A stretch of DNA of 64,000 bases from Hyphomicrobium_A sp964493785 (GTDB taxonomy: Bacteria; Pseudomonadota; Alphaproteobacteria; Rhizobiales; Hyphomicrobiaceae), in contig CAZBPM010000010.1 in the NCBI GenBank assembly GCA_964493785.1, forward strand, positions 1-64,000. The letters are read 5' to 3'. Below are positions 8,665 through 16,050 of the stretch, one piece after another; position 1 is the first letter of the stretch; every line of letters starts with the position of its first letter. A model generated the notes under the pieces. It was given only the letters and a program-made list of their open reading frames with translations, had not been told where the DNA came from and ran no database searches. Position numbers and translations under genes: made by a program.

Positions 8665-8700
8665 AAAAACCGCGGGATGTGGCGTGGAGCCGCGGTTTTT
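8665..8700 (-). terminator. Terminator after the aquaporin gene
   Basis: AAAAACCGCGG (8665-8675) and CCGCGGTTTTT (8690-8700) are perfect 11-bp arms around a 14-base loop. Read on the minus strand, the stem follows the aquaporin stop by about 22 bases and ends in TTTTT, an intrinsic terminator. The symmetric A/T arms would let it work in both directions. Confidence 0.85.
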
Positions 8701-8722
8701 CCTCATATGTTTTCGTCACAAA

Positions 8723-9397
8723 TCAGTCGGCGTCGTCGATCAGCCAACGTCCCAGAAGGCCGCCGAGGACACCGCCCAGGATGGGCGCCACCCAGAACAG
8801 CCAAAGCTGCGCCAGCGGCTCTCCCAACGCGATGACAGCCGTGGCGAGGCTGCGCGCCGGGTTGATCGAGGCGTTATCGACCGGGATGGCCATGAACTGC
8901 GTCGCTGCCAACGCCAGGCCGATGGCGATGGCCGCAAAGCCCACGGGCGCTCGCGCGGTCGTTGCGCCCATGATGATGAATATAAAGAGGCCGGTCAGGA
9001 CCACCTCGATCAGGAAGGCCGATAGCAGCGAATAGCCGTCGCCGCCGTACATGTTGGAGGCGAAATTGCCGACCTCGAAGCCGCCGCTCTTACCCGACGC
9101 GATGACGTAGAAAACCACAGCCGCGGCAATGCCGCCGAGGCACTGCGCGATGATGTAGGCCGGCGCCTCGCTGGCCGAAAACCGCCGTCCGGCAACGAGT
9201 CCCAAGGTAACGGCCGGGTTGAAGTGCCCGCCAGAAATGTGCCCGACCGCGAAAATCATGGCCATGACGGTGAAGCCGAGCGACAGCGCCACGCCCGTAA
9301 TTCCTGAAACCGGGAACGAGAAAAGCGCCGCTCCCAGGATCGACGCAACCAACGCGAATGTACCGATGAATTCTGCGGCGAGCGCCTTGATCCGCAT
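8723..9397 (-). CDS. aqpZ: Aquaporin (MIP family), AqpZ-like water channel
   Basis: A 224-residue inner-membrane channel with six transmembrane helices and the two half-helix pore motifs NPA (60-62, in GGHFNPAVT) and NPA (179-181, in ASINPARS). The selectivity-filter arginine follows the second NPA. Alanine-rich helix 1 and the GHISGGHFNPAV block are typical of AqpZ rather than glycerol facilitators, which carry an extended loop and a D after the second NPA. Its 3' end faces a strong terminator at 8665-8700. A 16-base palindrome at 9451-9466 lies upstream. Confidence 0.92.
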   Translation of the reverse strand: MRIKALAAEFIGTFALVASILGAALFSFPVSGITGVALSLGFTVMAMIFAVGHISGGHFNPAVTLGLVAGRRFSASEAPAYIIAQCLGGIAAAVVFYVIASGKSGGFEVGNFASNMYGGDGYSLLSAFLIEVVLTGLFIFIIMGATTARAPVGFAAIAIGLALAATQFMAIPVDNASINPARSLATAVIALGEPLAQLWLFWVAPILGGVLGGLLGRWLIDDAD

Positions 9398-9450
9398 AAT
9401 GTTCCCCTATTGTTGCTTTGTTTATCGGCGTACGCATTGACTGCGACGTA

Positions 9451-9466
9451 GTGCCGGTTCCGGCAC
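9451..9466. promoter_or_regulatory. Short palindrome upstream of the aquaporin gene
   Basis: GTGCCGGTTCCGGCAC is two perfect 7-base arms around TT, located about 55 bases before the aquaporin ATG on the minus strand, in the divergent region shared with the desaturase. It could be an operator or part of the leader; no known regulator is indicated. Confidence 0.3.
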
Positions 9467-9668
9467 GTCCGCGACCGCGCAACTATCGATTCACCAACTG
9501 ACGATCGGGGCGCCGAGCGGAGCAAACGTCGATATTGCGTCCGCTACGTAACCCCGTTGCAACGTCACCTCAGCAAATCGTTAGGCGTCGGCTGGGCGAT
9601 TGATTGATTGCCGGAATAAGTTGATGGGATTCGGCCAAGCGCAGAACTTCCAATTGGGAATGGTGCAC

Positions 9669-11057
9669 ATGACAGCTCAGGGAGTGACAGCGGGTCTAGC
9701 GCGGCCATTGGCTGCCGAAGGGGACCGCGCGAGACCGAATCGCCAGGCGAGCGAACAGGCGAAACTGCTGAAAGCGCGGGACAACGTCTCCAACTGGTGG
9801 CCCCTGGCGCGCATCTACCTCGTCGTCGCCGTTTCCGTCGGCGGCGCGGTATGGGTGATGGAGGCCGCCCGGGCCGGGGAGATATCCTGGTGGTGGACCC
9901 TGCCGTCGACCATTGCCGCCATCTTCGCTATCGGCGCCTCCCAGCATCAGTTCGGCGGCGTGATCCACGAGGGCACGCATTACATCCTGTTCGCCAATCG
10001 CAAGCTCAACGAGCTTGCCTCCGACTGGCTCGGCGCATTTCCGATTTTCACGACGACGTATCACTATCGCCTGCACCATCTGGCGCATCATCAGTTCGTC
10101 AACGATCCGGTGCGCGATCCCGACATCAGCCAGCTGCACGACAGCAACCATTGGCTCGACTTCCCCATCACCCACGTCGAAATCCTGTGGTCGCTGCTGA
10201 AGCAGCTCTGGCTGCCGAACCTATTTCGCTACACGATCATCCGCGCCAAATACTCCTCGCTCGGCGGCGGCGAGCACAATCCCTACAACGATCCCGATCG
10301 CCCCGGCTCCGCCTGGCCGCTGCGTGCCGGCATCCTGTTCGCCGTCGGTGCCCCGGCAGTAATCGTGCCGCTGACGGTGATGGGCAACTGGCTGGCGGTC
10401 GCGATTGCGCTGCCGGTGATGTGGGCGCTTGTCGTCGGCCTACTCTGGCGGCTGCCCGAAAGCGCTTTTCCGCGCACGCGCCTCGCATCCGTCATTCCGC
10501 TGCGCATGATCGGCATCTACCGCGTCAGCTATCTCGCGCTGCTGTACGGCGCGATCTCCGCGATCCAGCTCGCGAGCGGCGTCGACGCGTGGACCTACTT
10601 CGCCCTGCTGTGGATCCTGCCGCTGTTCACGACGTTCCCGCTGTTCATGATCCTGCGCCAGTGGGTGCAGCACGGCAACGCCGACCGCGGCCGCTATACC
10701 AACACGCGCGTGTTCCTCGTCGGCCCGATCATGCGCTATGCGGTGTTTCCCTTCGGCATGGACTACCACCTGCCGCATCACCTCATGGCCTCCGTGCCGC
10801 ACTACAACCTGAAGCGCCTGCACGAGCTGATGCTCGAGGACCCCGAGTATCGCGACAAGGGCGTCATCGTCGAAGGCTACTTCGGCAGCGAGGAAAATGC
10901 GCACGGCCATCCGACGGCCATGGGCGTCCTCGGCGAGAAATATGCCCCCAAGAGCGGCGAGGCGGTCTACGTCGACAACGCGGCGATCGAATATGCCGAC
11001 ATCGCCGACGCTGCCGGCATCGCCCGCGAGGTCGAGGCATCGCTGCGCAAGGCCTGA
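9669..11057 (+). CDS. Membrane fatty acid desaturase family protein
   Basis: About 462 residues, an integral membrane di-iron oxygenase. All three histidine boxes are present: HEGTH (about 100-104), HHLAHH (about 136-141) and HLPHH (about 367-371), with a further conserved H in VQHGNADRG. Four or more hydrophobic segments alternate with these boxes. The family desaturates or hydroxylates lipid acyl chains or related substrates; the substrate here is unknown and no ferredoxin or reductase partner is adjacent. ATG 9669 has GGGA nine bases upstream and is chosen; in-frame ATG 9660, ATG 9624 or TTG 9600 are alternatives. A roughly 60-residue acidic tail follows the last box. Confidence 0.85.
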   Translation: MTAQGVTAGLARPLAAEGDRARPNRQASEQAKLLKARDNVSNWWPLARIYLVVAVSVGGAVWVMEAARAGEISWWWTLPSTIAAIFAIGASQHQFGGVIHEGTHYILFANRKLNELASDWLGAFPIFTTTYHYRLHHLAHHQFVNDPVRDPDISQLHDSNHWLDFPITHVEILWSLLKQLWLPNLFRYTIIRAKYSSLGGGEHNPYNDPDRPGSAWPLRAGILFAVGAPAVIVPLTVMGNWLAVAIALPVMWALVVGLLWRLPESAFPRTRLASVIPLRMIGIYRVSYLALLYGAISAIQLASGVDAWTYFALLWILPLFTTFPLFMILRQWVQHGNADRGRYTNTRVFLVGPIMRYAVFPFGMDYHLPHHLMASVPHYNLKRLHELMLEDPEYRDKGVIVEGYFGSEENAHGHPTAMGVLGEKYAPKSGEAVYVDNAAIEYADIADAAGIAREVEASLRKA

Positions 11058-11111
11058 CGCCGACGCTGGCGTCGGAAGCCTGACCGTACCGGCTCCGGCT
11101 GGCGGCTAGGT

Positions 11112-11136
11112 GAGCGCTTCACCCAACGAAGCGCTC
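11112..11136. terminator. Hairpin after the desaturase gene
   Basis: GAGCGCTTC (11112-11120) and GAAGCGCTC (11128-11136) are perfect 9-bp arms around a 7-base loop, 55 bases after the desaturase stop. A smaller hairpin, CCGACG-CTGG-CGTCGG, lies at 11060-11075. No T-tract follows, so Rho-independent termination is uncertain. Confidence 0.4.
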
Positions 11137-11257
11137 TCCTGGCGCAAGGCCGCGCATCGCGCCGCAACGGCTCGGGCAGAGCGTCCGTTAGCGCCGCCGA
11201 CTGGGCTTTGGCGACAGGACCCCGTGCAGGGCCGGTCAGCGGTGCAATAAATGGATT

Positions 11258-11311
11258 GACGGGGTATTGCATTGCTCTTCAGGATTGCTTCTTTGCTGGG
11301 TTGACCCCGTC
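11258..11311 (+). promoter_or_regulatory. Inverted repeat in the leader of the RuBisCO-like gene
   Basis: GACGGGGT (11258-11265) and ACCCCGTC (11304-11311) are exact reverse complements separated by 38 bases rich in TTGC repeats, ending 41 bases before the GTG start at 11353. The left arm is preceded by TT, making TTGACG, a possible -35 element, so the arms may also be operator half-sites. The rest of 11137-11352 holds no gene that I can support. Confidence 0.35.
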
Positions 11312-11352
11312 GCGGTACTTCAACCCAAGCCTGCCCGCCAAAAAGGAATATC

Positions 11353-12519
11353 GTGCTGACGCGAATTTCGTCGCCGCGGCCTAGCGACACCATCCCACCC
11401 GAAAACGACTCCGTGCCCTCGCGCCTCACGGCCGTGTACCATGTCGCGTCCGCGGCCGACGCGATCGACGCGCGCGCCGAGGCGATCGCGGTCGAGCAGA
11501 GCGTCGAGCTTCCGCTCAGCGCCATCGACAGCGAGTCAGTGCTGCGCGACATCGTCGGCGAGGTCCTCGACGTCCAAGAGCTGCGCCGCGGCGTTTTCGC
11601 GGTGCGCGTGTCGCTATCGGTCGCCACCACCGGTCTGGAAGCAGGGCAACTCATCAACACCCTGTTCGGCAACGCATCGATCTTCGATGACGTGACTCTG
11701 GCCGACGTCGAACTCCCGCCTGAAGCTGCGACCCACTTCGGCGGCCCGAACCACGGCATCGACGGACTGCGCGCACGCGTTGGCGCAAGCGCCCGGGCGG
11801 TGACGTGCAGCGCGCTGAAGCCGCAGGGCCTCGCCAGCAGCGCGCTCGCAAATCTGGCTGTGCAGCTTGCGCGTGGTGGCATCGACTTCGTCAAGGATGA
11901 CCACAACCTTGCCGACCAGGAATATAGTCCGTTCGCCGAGCGCGTCGCCGCGTGCGCGCGCGCCGTCGCCGCCGCAAACCGCCAGACGGGCGGCGCGACG
12001 CGCTATGTCCCGAACGTGACCGGCAGCCTCGACGCCGTGCGCGCACAGTTGCGCGTCGTCACCGAGGAGGGATTGGACACCGTCCTCGTCGAGCCGATGA
12101 TCAGCGGCCTGCCGGACTTCCACCTCATGACGCGGTCGTTTCCACACATTGCCTTCATCGCGCATCCCTCCATGGCTGGGGCGGCACGCATCGCGCCACC
12201 ACTCCTGCTCGGCAAGCTTTTCCGGCTCTTTGGCGCCGACGCGACCATCTTCCCGAACTATGGCGGCCGTTTCAGCTATTCGCCCGAGACCTGCCGCACC
12301 CTCGCCGCCGCGGCTCGCGAAGAATGGGACGGCCTCAAGCCCTGCATGCCCGCGCCAGCCGGCGGCATGTCGCTCGATCGTGTGCCCGAGCTTCTGGATT
12401 TTTACGGCGATCGCACCATGTTGTTGATTGGTGGAAGCCTGCTGGCTGCAAGGGGCAGGCTGACCGAGGAGGCGCGAGCCTTCGCGTCGAAAGTGGCTCG
12501 GCATTTCGAGACGACATGA
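11353..12519 (+). CDS. RuBisCO-like protein (form IV RLP), probable methylthio-sugar-phosphate or related enolase-type isomerase
   Basis: A 388-residue RuBisCO large-subunit homologue, shorter than true RuBisCO (about 460). The alpha/beta barrel is seen in SALKPQGL (K156, counterpart of K175), GGIDFVKDDHNLADQ (K181, the carbamate lysine, D183, and H184 in place of the metal-binding Glu204), VEPMISGLPDF, HPSMAGA (H271, like H294), ATIFPNYGGRFSY (Arg at the loop-6 Lys334 place) and LLIGGSLLA near the phosphate site. It cannot be a CO2-fixing enzyme by these changes. GTG start with AGGA five bases upstream. Its TGA overlaps the cupin ATG. In R. rubrum an RLP/cupin pair serves a methylthioadenosine-to-deoxyxylulose-phosphate shunt; that role is inferred here, and apionate-type RLP activities are alternatives. 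Confidence 0.88.
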   Translation: MLTRISSPRPSDTIPPENDSVPSRLTAVYHVASAADAIDARAEAIAVEQSVELPLSAIDSESVLRDIVGEVLDVQELRRGVFAVRVSLSVATTGLEAGQLINTLFGNASIFDDVTLADVELPPEAATHFGGPNHGIDGLRARVGASARAVTCSALKPQGLASSALANLAVQLARGGIDFVKDDHNLADQEYSPFAERVAACARAVAAANRQTGGATRYVPNVTGSLDAVRAQLRVVTEEGLDTVLVEPMISGLPDFHLMTRSFPHIAFIAHPSMAGAARIAPPLLLGKLFRLFGADATIFPNYGGRFSYSPETCRTLAAAAREEWDGLKPCMPAPAGGMSLDRVPELLDFYGDRTMLLIGGSLLAARGRLTEEARAFASKVARHFETT

Positions 12520-12989
12520 CTGCAGGAGACGATAGCGGCAAGCCCGTTCGCGAGGCGCAGCCCGGCTTTCGCTGGGACGGCGTAGATTTGCTTGCCTACA
12601 AGGAGGAGGGCGCCGCCCCGTTCAAGGGCATCACGCGCCAGCTGCTGTTCCAGCGCAGCGAACTTGGATGCGAGCTGCGCTATTTCGAGATCGAAGCTGG
12701 AGGCTACTCCACGCTCGAGCGTCACGAGCACGTGCATGCGGTGATGATCCTGCGCGGCGCGGGGCATTGCCTCGTCGGCGACGATGTCCGTGCCGTTGCC
12801 GAGCGCGACCTCGTGTTCATCCCGCCGCTCACCTGGCATCAGTTCCGGGCAACCTTGGATCAGCCGCTCGGTTTCCTCTGCATGGTGAACGCTCAGCGCG
12901 ACAAGCCACAACTCCCGACGCTCGAGCAGCTCGACGAGTTGAAACAGAGCGCCGCGGTTGCCGCGTTCCTCGAAGGCGCTCCACTCTAG
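12516..12989 (+). CDS. Small cupin protein coupled to the RuBisCO-like protein
   Basis: A 157-residue single-domain cupin. Metal ligands are likely H70 and H72 in ERHEHVHAVMILRGAG, with H74 nearby and no glutamate at the usual third position, plus H108 in VFIPPLTWHQFRA. The ATG overlaps the RLP stop (ATGA), so the two are probably made in fixed ratio. In Rhodospirillum rubrum a cupin next to the RLP removes the methylthio group of 1-methylthioxylulose 5-phosphate using glutathione; the same reaction is a reasonable but untested proposal. Otherwise it would be an unassigned cupin_2 oxidoreductase or isomerase. Confidence 0.85.
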   Translation: MTAGDDSGKPVREAQPGFRWDGVDLLAYKEEGAAPFKGITRQLLFQRSELGCELRYFEIEAGGYSTLERHEHVHAVMILRGAGHCLVGDDVRAVAERDLVFIPPLTWHQFRATLDQPLGFLCMVNAQRDKPQLPTLEQLDELKQSAAVAAFLEGAPL

Positions 12990-13165
12990 CCGGAGAAGTC
13001 ATCCAAGCTGCCTCCGCCGCCCGAGCGGCTGCTACGCCTCTGTCATCCGGATTCATTCCCGGGATACATCCGGCCGCTCGCTCTGGTGCTGGCCGCATGC
13101 TGGTTCCCGCCAACAAGTGCCGGGATGGCCGTTGAGAGGAAGGCACGCGATCGCCTCCCCACATC

Positions 13166-13192
13166 CGTCATCCCACGCAGGTGGGGGACCCA
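13166..13192. repeat. Possible dispersed palindromic repeat (GTCATCCC...GGGGACCCAG type)
   Basis: A stretch reading CGTCATCCCAC, GCAG, GTGGGGGACCCAG contains the stem CCCAC/GTGGG around GCAG. It resembles the short GTCATCCC..GGGG..CCAG intergenic repeats scattered through many alphaproteobacterial chromosomes; a related GTCATCCGGATTCATTCCCGGGAT stretch lies just upstream at about 13039-13062. Only genome-wide counts would confirm the family. The remaining 12990-13233 has no supportable gene. Confidence 0.4.
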
Positions 13193-13233
13193 GCAAAGCT
13201 TCCCTCAGCTCGCGTCAATTCAAGAGCTTACCC

Positions 13234-13263
13234 TTGACAGCCGCCGGCATAAATAGCTAGAAG
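13234..13263 (+). promoter_or_regulatory. Possible promoter of the arsR-like gene
   Basis: A perfect TTGACA hexamer (13234-13239) is followed after 18 bases by TAGAAG (13258-13263), a fair -10 match. It lies about 24 bases upstream of the start codon and directly before the TATATAGCC/GGCATATAT dyad, a sensible arrangement for an autoregulated ArsR gene. Confidence 0.4.
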
Positions 13264-13265
13264 AC

Positions 13266-13288
13266 TATATAGCCAAAGAGGCATATAT
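13266..13288. promoter_or_regulatory. Imperfect dyad over the arsR-like start, candidate operator
   Basis: TATATAGCC (13266-13274), spacer AAAGA, GGCATATAT (13280-13288). GCC/GGC pair exactly and both outer arms are TATA-rich. ArsR-family repressors commonly bind AT-rich dyads near their own promoter. The AAAGAGG inside the dyad also serves as the ribosome site, five bases before the ATG, so bound protein would block initiation. Confidence 0.35.
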
Positions 13289-13658
13289 GATTCAGCACTA
13301 TGCAGATCAGCCCCTCGATCGCGTATTCGCCGCGCTCTCGGATCCGACGCGCCGCGCCATTCTCGCGCGGCTCGCCAAGGGCGAGGCGACAGTCAACGAG
13401 CTGGTCGAGCCCTCGGGCGTCAGCCAGCCGACGATCTCAAAGCACCTGAAGGTTCTGGAAACGGCCGGTCTCGTTGAGCGTGGACGCAGCGCGCAGTTCC
13501 GACCCGTGCGCCTCAGCGCCGCCCCTCTGGCGCAGGCGGCGGAATGGCTTGGCGGATACGAGCAGTTCTGGGCTGACAGCCTCGATCGTCTCGATGGCTA
13601 CGTGAAAACTCTGCAGCAGAAGGAGAAGCGTCATGCAGGCAAGCGCAGGGGCAAATGA
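13287..13658 (+). CDS. ArsR-family winged-helix transcriptional regulator
   Basis: A 123-residue DNA-binding protein. The opening FAALSDPTRRAILARLAKGE and the recognition helix VSQPTISKHLKVLE are the classic ArsR pattern. Metal-binding cysteines of the arsenic and cadmium sensors are absent, matching the subgroup that is paired with AHSA1/SRPBCC proteins. The C-terminal WLGGYEQFWADSLDRLDGYV segment is also typical of that subgroup. Its end overlaps the SRPBCC gene by 26 bases, so the two are one unit; it probably represses itself and that gene, ligand unknown. Confidence 0.92.
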   Translation: MIQHYADQPLDRVFAALSDPTRRAILARLAKGEATVNELVEPSGVSQPTISKHLKVLETAGLVERGRSAQFRPVRLSAAPLAQAAEWLGGYEQFWADSLDRLDGYVKTLQQKEKRHAGKRRGK

Positions 13659-14127
13659 GCCCGTGAGCGAGCGCGAGCTCACGATCACGCGCATATTCGA
13701 GGCGCCTGCCCGGCTGCTGTTCGAAGCCTACTCGACGCCCGAGCACATCAAGCGCTGGTTCGGTCCGGTGGGTTGGCCGGTGACGCTGTGCGAGATGGAT
13801 TTTCGTGTCGGCGGCAAATTCCGCTTCGCCATGACCGGCCCGAGCGGCAGGCAGAACACGCCCTTTGGCGGCGAGTATCTCGAAATCATTCCGGATCGCA
13901 AGATCGTCTACGACAACGGCTTCGAAACGAAAGGGGCCGGGCGGATGGTTGTCACGGTCACGTTCGACGAACTCGGTGGCGGCAGGACGAAGCTCACCAT
14001 GCACACCGTATTTGAGAGCATCGCCATGTACAAATCGCACACGTCGCGCGGCTTCGAGCAGGGCACGAACTCGGGCCTCGACCAGCTTGCCGATCTCGTG
14101 GCCGAGCTGGCGCGCGATGGGACGTGA
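13633..14127 (+). CDS. SRPBCC/AHSA1 domain protein
   Basis: A 164-residue START-like hydrophobic-pocket fold. Landmarks are ITRIFEAPARLLFEAYSTPE, IKRWFGPVGWPVTLCEMDFR, VGGKFRFAM and the C-terminal GFEQGTNSGLDQLADLVAEL helix. These small proteins are routinely encoded with an ArsR regulator of the preceding type and may bind a hydrophobic ligand; none is established. The ATG lies inside the end of the regulator gene, with AGAAGGAGAAG giving a strong ribosome site. Confidence 0.9.
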   Translation: MQASAGANEPVSERELTITRIFEAPARLLFEAYSTPEHIKRWFGPVGWPVTLCEMDFRVGGKFRFAMTGPSGRQNTPFGGEYLEIIPDRKIVYDNGFETKGAGRMVVTVTFDELGGGRTKLTMHTVFESIAMYKSHTSRGFEQGTNSGLDQLADLVAELARDGT

Positions 14128-14207
14128 CGAAGGAAAATAGGCCCCCGATGCCAATCACCGCCATCAAGCCACGCAATATTGCCAGGTAGATGAGCGCGTT
14201 CTTAGTA

Positions 14208-14247
14208 CCCTCTCCCCATTCGCAAGGGCACCGCGATGGGGCGAGGG
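14208..14247. repeat. CCCTCTCCCC-type inverted repeat, copy 1
   Basis: CCCTCTCCCCAT (14208-14219) faces ATGGGGCGAGGG (14236-14247), 12-base arms with one mismatch and a 16-base loop containing TTCGCAAGGGCA. The same arm sequence occurs at 57509-57534 between convergent genes. This is likely a short dispersed palindromic element common in Hyphomicrobiales intergenic regions. Confidence 0.5.
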
Positions 14248-14311
14248 AATACGCGCTCCGACCGCGCAACGCCGCCGCACACAAATCATCCCTCAGCTTG
14301 TGTCGCCCAAC

Positions 14312-14343
14312 AAAAAAAGGGCCGCGAGCATCGCCCGCAGCCC
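14312..14343 (-). terminator. Terminator of the L,D-transpeptidase gene
   Basis: On the minus strand GGGCTGCG and CGCGGCCC pair over 8 bp (one G-U) around a 9-base loop and are followed by seven T residues, 25 bases after the transpeptidase stop. A standard intrinsic terminator. Confidence 0.82.
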
Positions 14344-14367
14344 CGATTTGTCGCCTTCAGGCGTCGA

Positions 14368-16050
14368 TCACCAGAACGAGAAGCCACCCTTGTTGCCGAA
14401 GAAGGGCTTCTTCGGCCTGCGGCGGTCGTAGCCGTAGCCGTACTGCGGGCCATATCCGCTATAGCCCCAGTAGTCGTCATAGAACTCCGGCTTCGGCTTC
14501 GGACGCAGGATGATGCCGCCCTGCGGCTCGCCGCTCAGCAGCACGATGAAGTCGGTCGCCTTGCCGGTTTCCTTGTGTGCGGCCTCGTCGGAGATGATCA
14601 GCGACGACCCCGGCAGCACCAGCTCGGAGATGCGGTCGACGGTCTCCTGCGGGATTTCGATGCGGTCGAGTGCGGATGTGGCCCCGGCAAGATCGGTCGG
14701 GATCGCCTCCACCTTCGCGTTGCGCGAGATGCGGTTCATGCCACTGCTCTTCTCCGGCTCGCCGGGCTGGCGTCCCGCGATCGAAACGACCATCCAATGC
14801 ATCTCACGCGCGCCGGGCTTGTAGTCGGCGGCCGTGAACGTGTACGTGCCGATCGGCTGGTCCGGATCGTGGATCACGACGTCGCCTTCGTAGATCTGCT
14901 CGTAGTCCTGACGGATGTAGAGCTTGCCCGTCTTGCGGCTGATGAACACCGACACAGGCGACAGCTTGCGCTCGGCATCGCGTGCAGCAGCGGTGGCGGC
15001 ATCCTTCTCAGCTTCCGCGGCCTTGGCGATCTCGTCGGCACGCTGCGCCTCCTCGAGCGCGGGCTTGGTCAGTGCCTGCACCTGCTCGAGCTTGGCCTTG
15101 GTTTCGGCGACCTTGGCCTCAGCCTTGGCCTTCTGATCCTCGGCGCGCTTGATTGCCTTTTCCTTCGTAGCGCGCGACAGGATGCGCTCTGCGTCGGCAA
15201 GCCAGGATATCGCGCGCTTGTTCGCGTTCTCGGCGTTCTTCAGGTCGCGCGCCGCTTTTGCGCTCTCGCGCTGCTTCTGCTTTGCCGCAGCGCGCGCCGA
15301 TGTTGCCTTCTTGCCCAGCTCATCGGCTTCCGCCGACTTGGCCGCGCTGATCGCCTGCAAGGTTGCCGTGCGCGTCGCCAGCTCCGGCGGATCGTTCTGA
15401 CCGCCGCCGTCGTAACGCGTGCTTTTCCCTTCCGCTGCCGGCTGCGGCATGGTGATCGCCGCCGGCGTCAGCACCGCGACCTCGTTACGGAACGGCCTCG
15501 GCTTGAACAGGTTGGGATGCGAGATCGCCACCGGCTCCATGTTGTTGCGCGAGACGACCACGCGCATGCCGAGCTTGGTCATGTCGAAGAGGCGGCCGGC
15601 GAAATCGTGGCGCAGACGTACGCAGCCGTGCGAGGCCGGATAGCCCGGCAGCGCGCCCGCGTGCAAAGCGATGCCCGTCCACGTGATGCGCTGCATGAAC
15701 GGCATCGCGGCATCGTCGTAGCGGTTCGAGTAGTGCTCCCGGTTCTTCTGCAGGATCGAGTAGATGCCGGGCGGCGTGTCGTTCGGCGTGGCGCCGCTCG
15801 AGATCGGCCCATGCATGATGGCGCCGTCCTTGTCGTAAATTGTCACCCGCTGGTCACCCAGCGAGACGACGGCCAGCACCGGCCGTCCGGGCGTGCGCGA
15901 GCTCTGCTCGACCTGGTCCGCATCGTCTCTGTCGTAAGAGCGATCGTTGCGCGCAGATGCCGATCCGGCGGCGCCGGCGACGGCGAGGGCGGTAAAGGCA
16001 GCCAGTGAGATAACGGAGCGACGACTGGACAGCGCGGGGAAAATTGACAT
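14368..16050 (-). CDS. L,D-transpeptidase with coiled coil and second degenerate YkuD-like domain
   Basis: A 560-residue exported protein. Residues 1-34 are a signal peptide with twin arginines (SRRSVISLAAF). The first YkuD domain, about 57-167, holds H130 in GIALHAG and the catalytic SHGCVRL with C143, so it should make 3-3 cross-links or attach lipoprotein/OMP to peptidoglycan. Residues about 225-345 are a long Ala/Lys/Glu coiled coil. Residues about 350-490 repeat the YkuD opening (VSVFISRKTGKLYIRQDYE, PIGTYTF) and its ending (LVLPGSSLIISDE) but contain no HGC motif, so that copy is inactive. The C-terminus is Tyr/Gly-rich. Confidence 0.88.
   Translation of the reverse strand: MSIFPALSSRRSVISLAAFTALAVAGAAGSASARNDRSYDRDDADQVEQSSRTPGRPVLAVVSLGDQRVTIYDKDGAIMHGPISSGATPNDTPPGIYSILQKNREHYSNRYDDAAMPFMQRITWTGIALHAGALPGYPASHGCVRLRHDFAGRLFDMTKLGMRVVVSRNNMEPVAISHPNLFKPRPFRNEVAVLTPAAITMPQPAAEGKSTRYDGGGQNDPPELATRTATLQAISAAKSAEADELGKKATSARAAAKQKQRESAKAARDLKNAENANKRAISWLADAERILSRATKEKAIKRAEDQKAKAEAKVAETKAKLEQVQALTKPALEEAQRADEIAKAAEAEKDAATAAARDAERKLSPVSVFISRKTGKLYIRQDYEQIYEGDVVIHDPDQPIGTYTFTAADYKPGAREMHWMVVSIAGRQPGEPEKSSGMNRISRNAKVEAIPTDLAGATSALDRIEIPQETVDRISELVLPGSSLIISDEAAHKETGKATDFIVLLSGEPQGGIILRPKPKPEFYDDYWGYSGYGPQYGYGYDRRRPKKPFFGNKGGFSFW

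Noticed and set aside
11353..12519. Genuine CO2-fixing RuBisCO
   Set aside because: Too short, Glu204 and loop-6 Lys334 equivalents are replaced, and no small subunit, activase or Calvin-cycle gene is near.
14236..16008. 590-codon plus-strand open frame opposite the L,D-transpeptidase
   Set aside because: Antisense shadow of a gene with signal peptide, HGC motif and terminator; the translation is Arg/Leu-rich without a domain.
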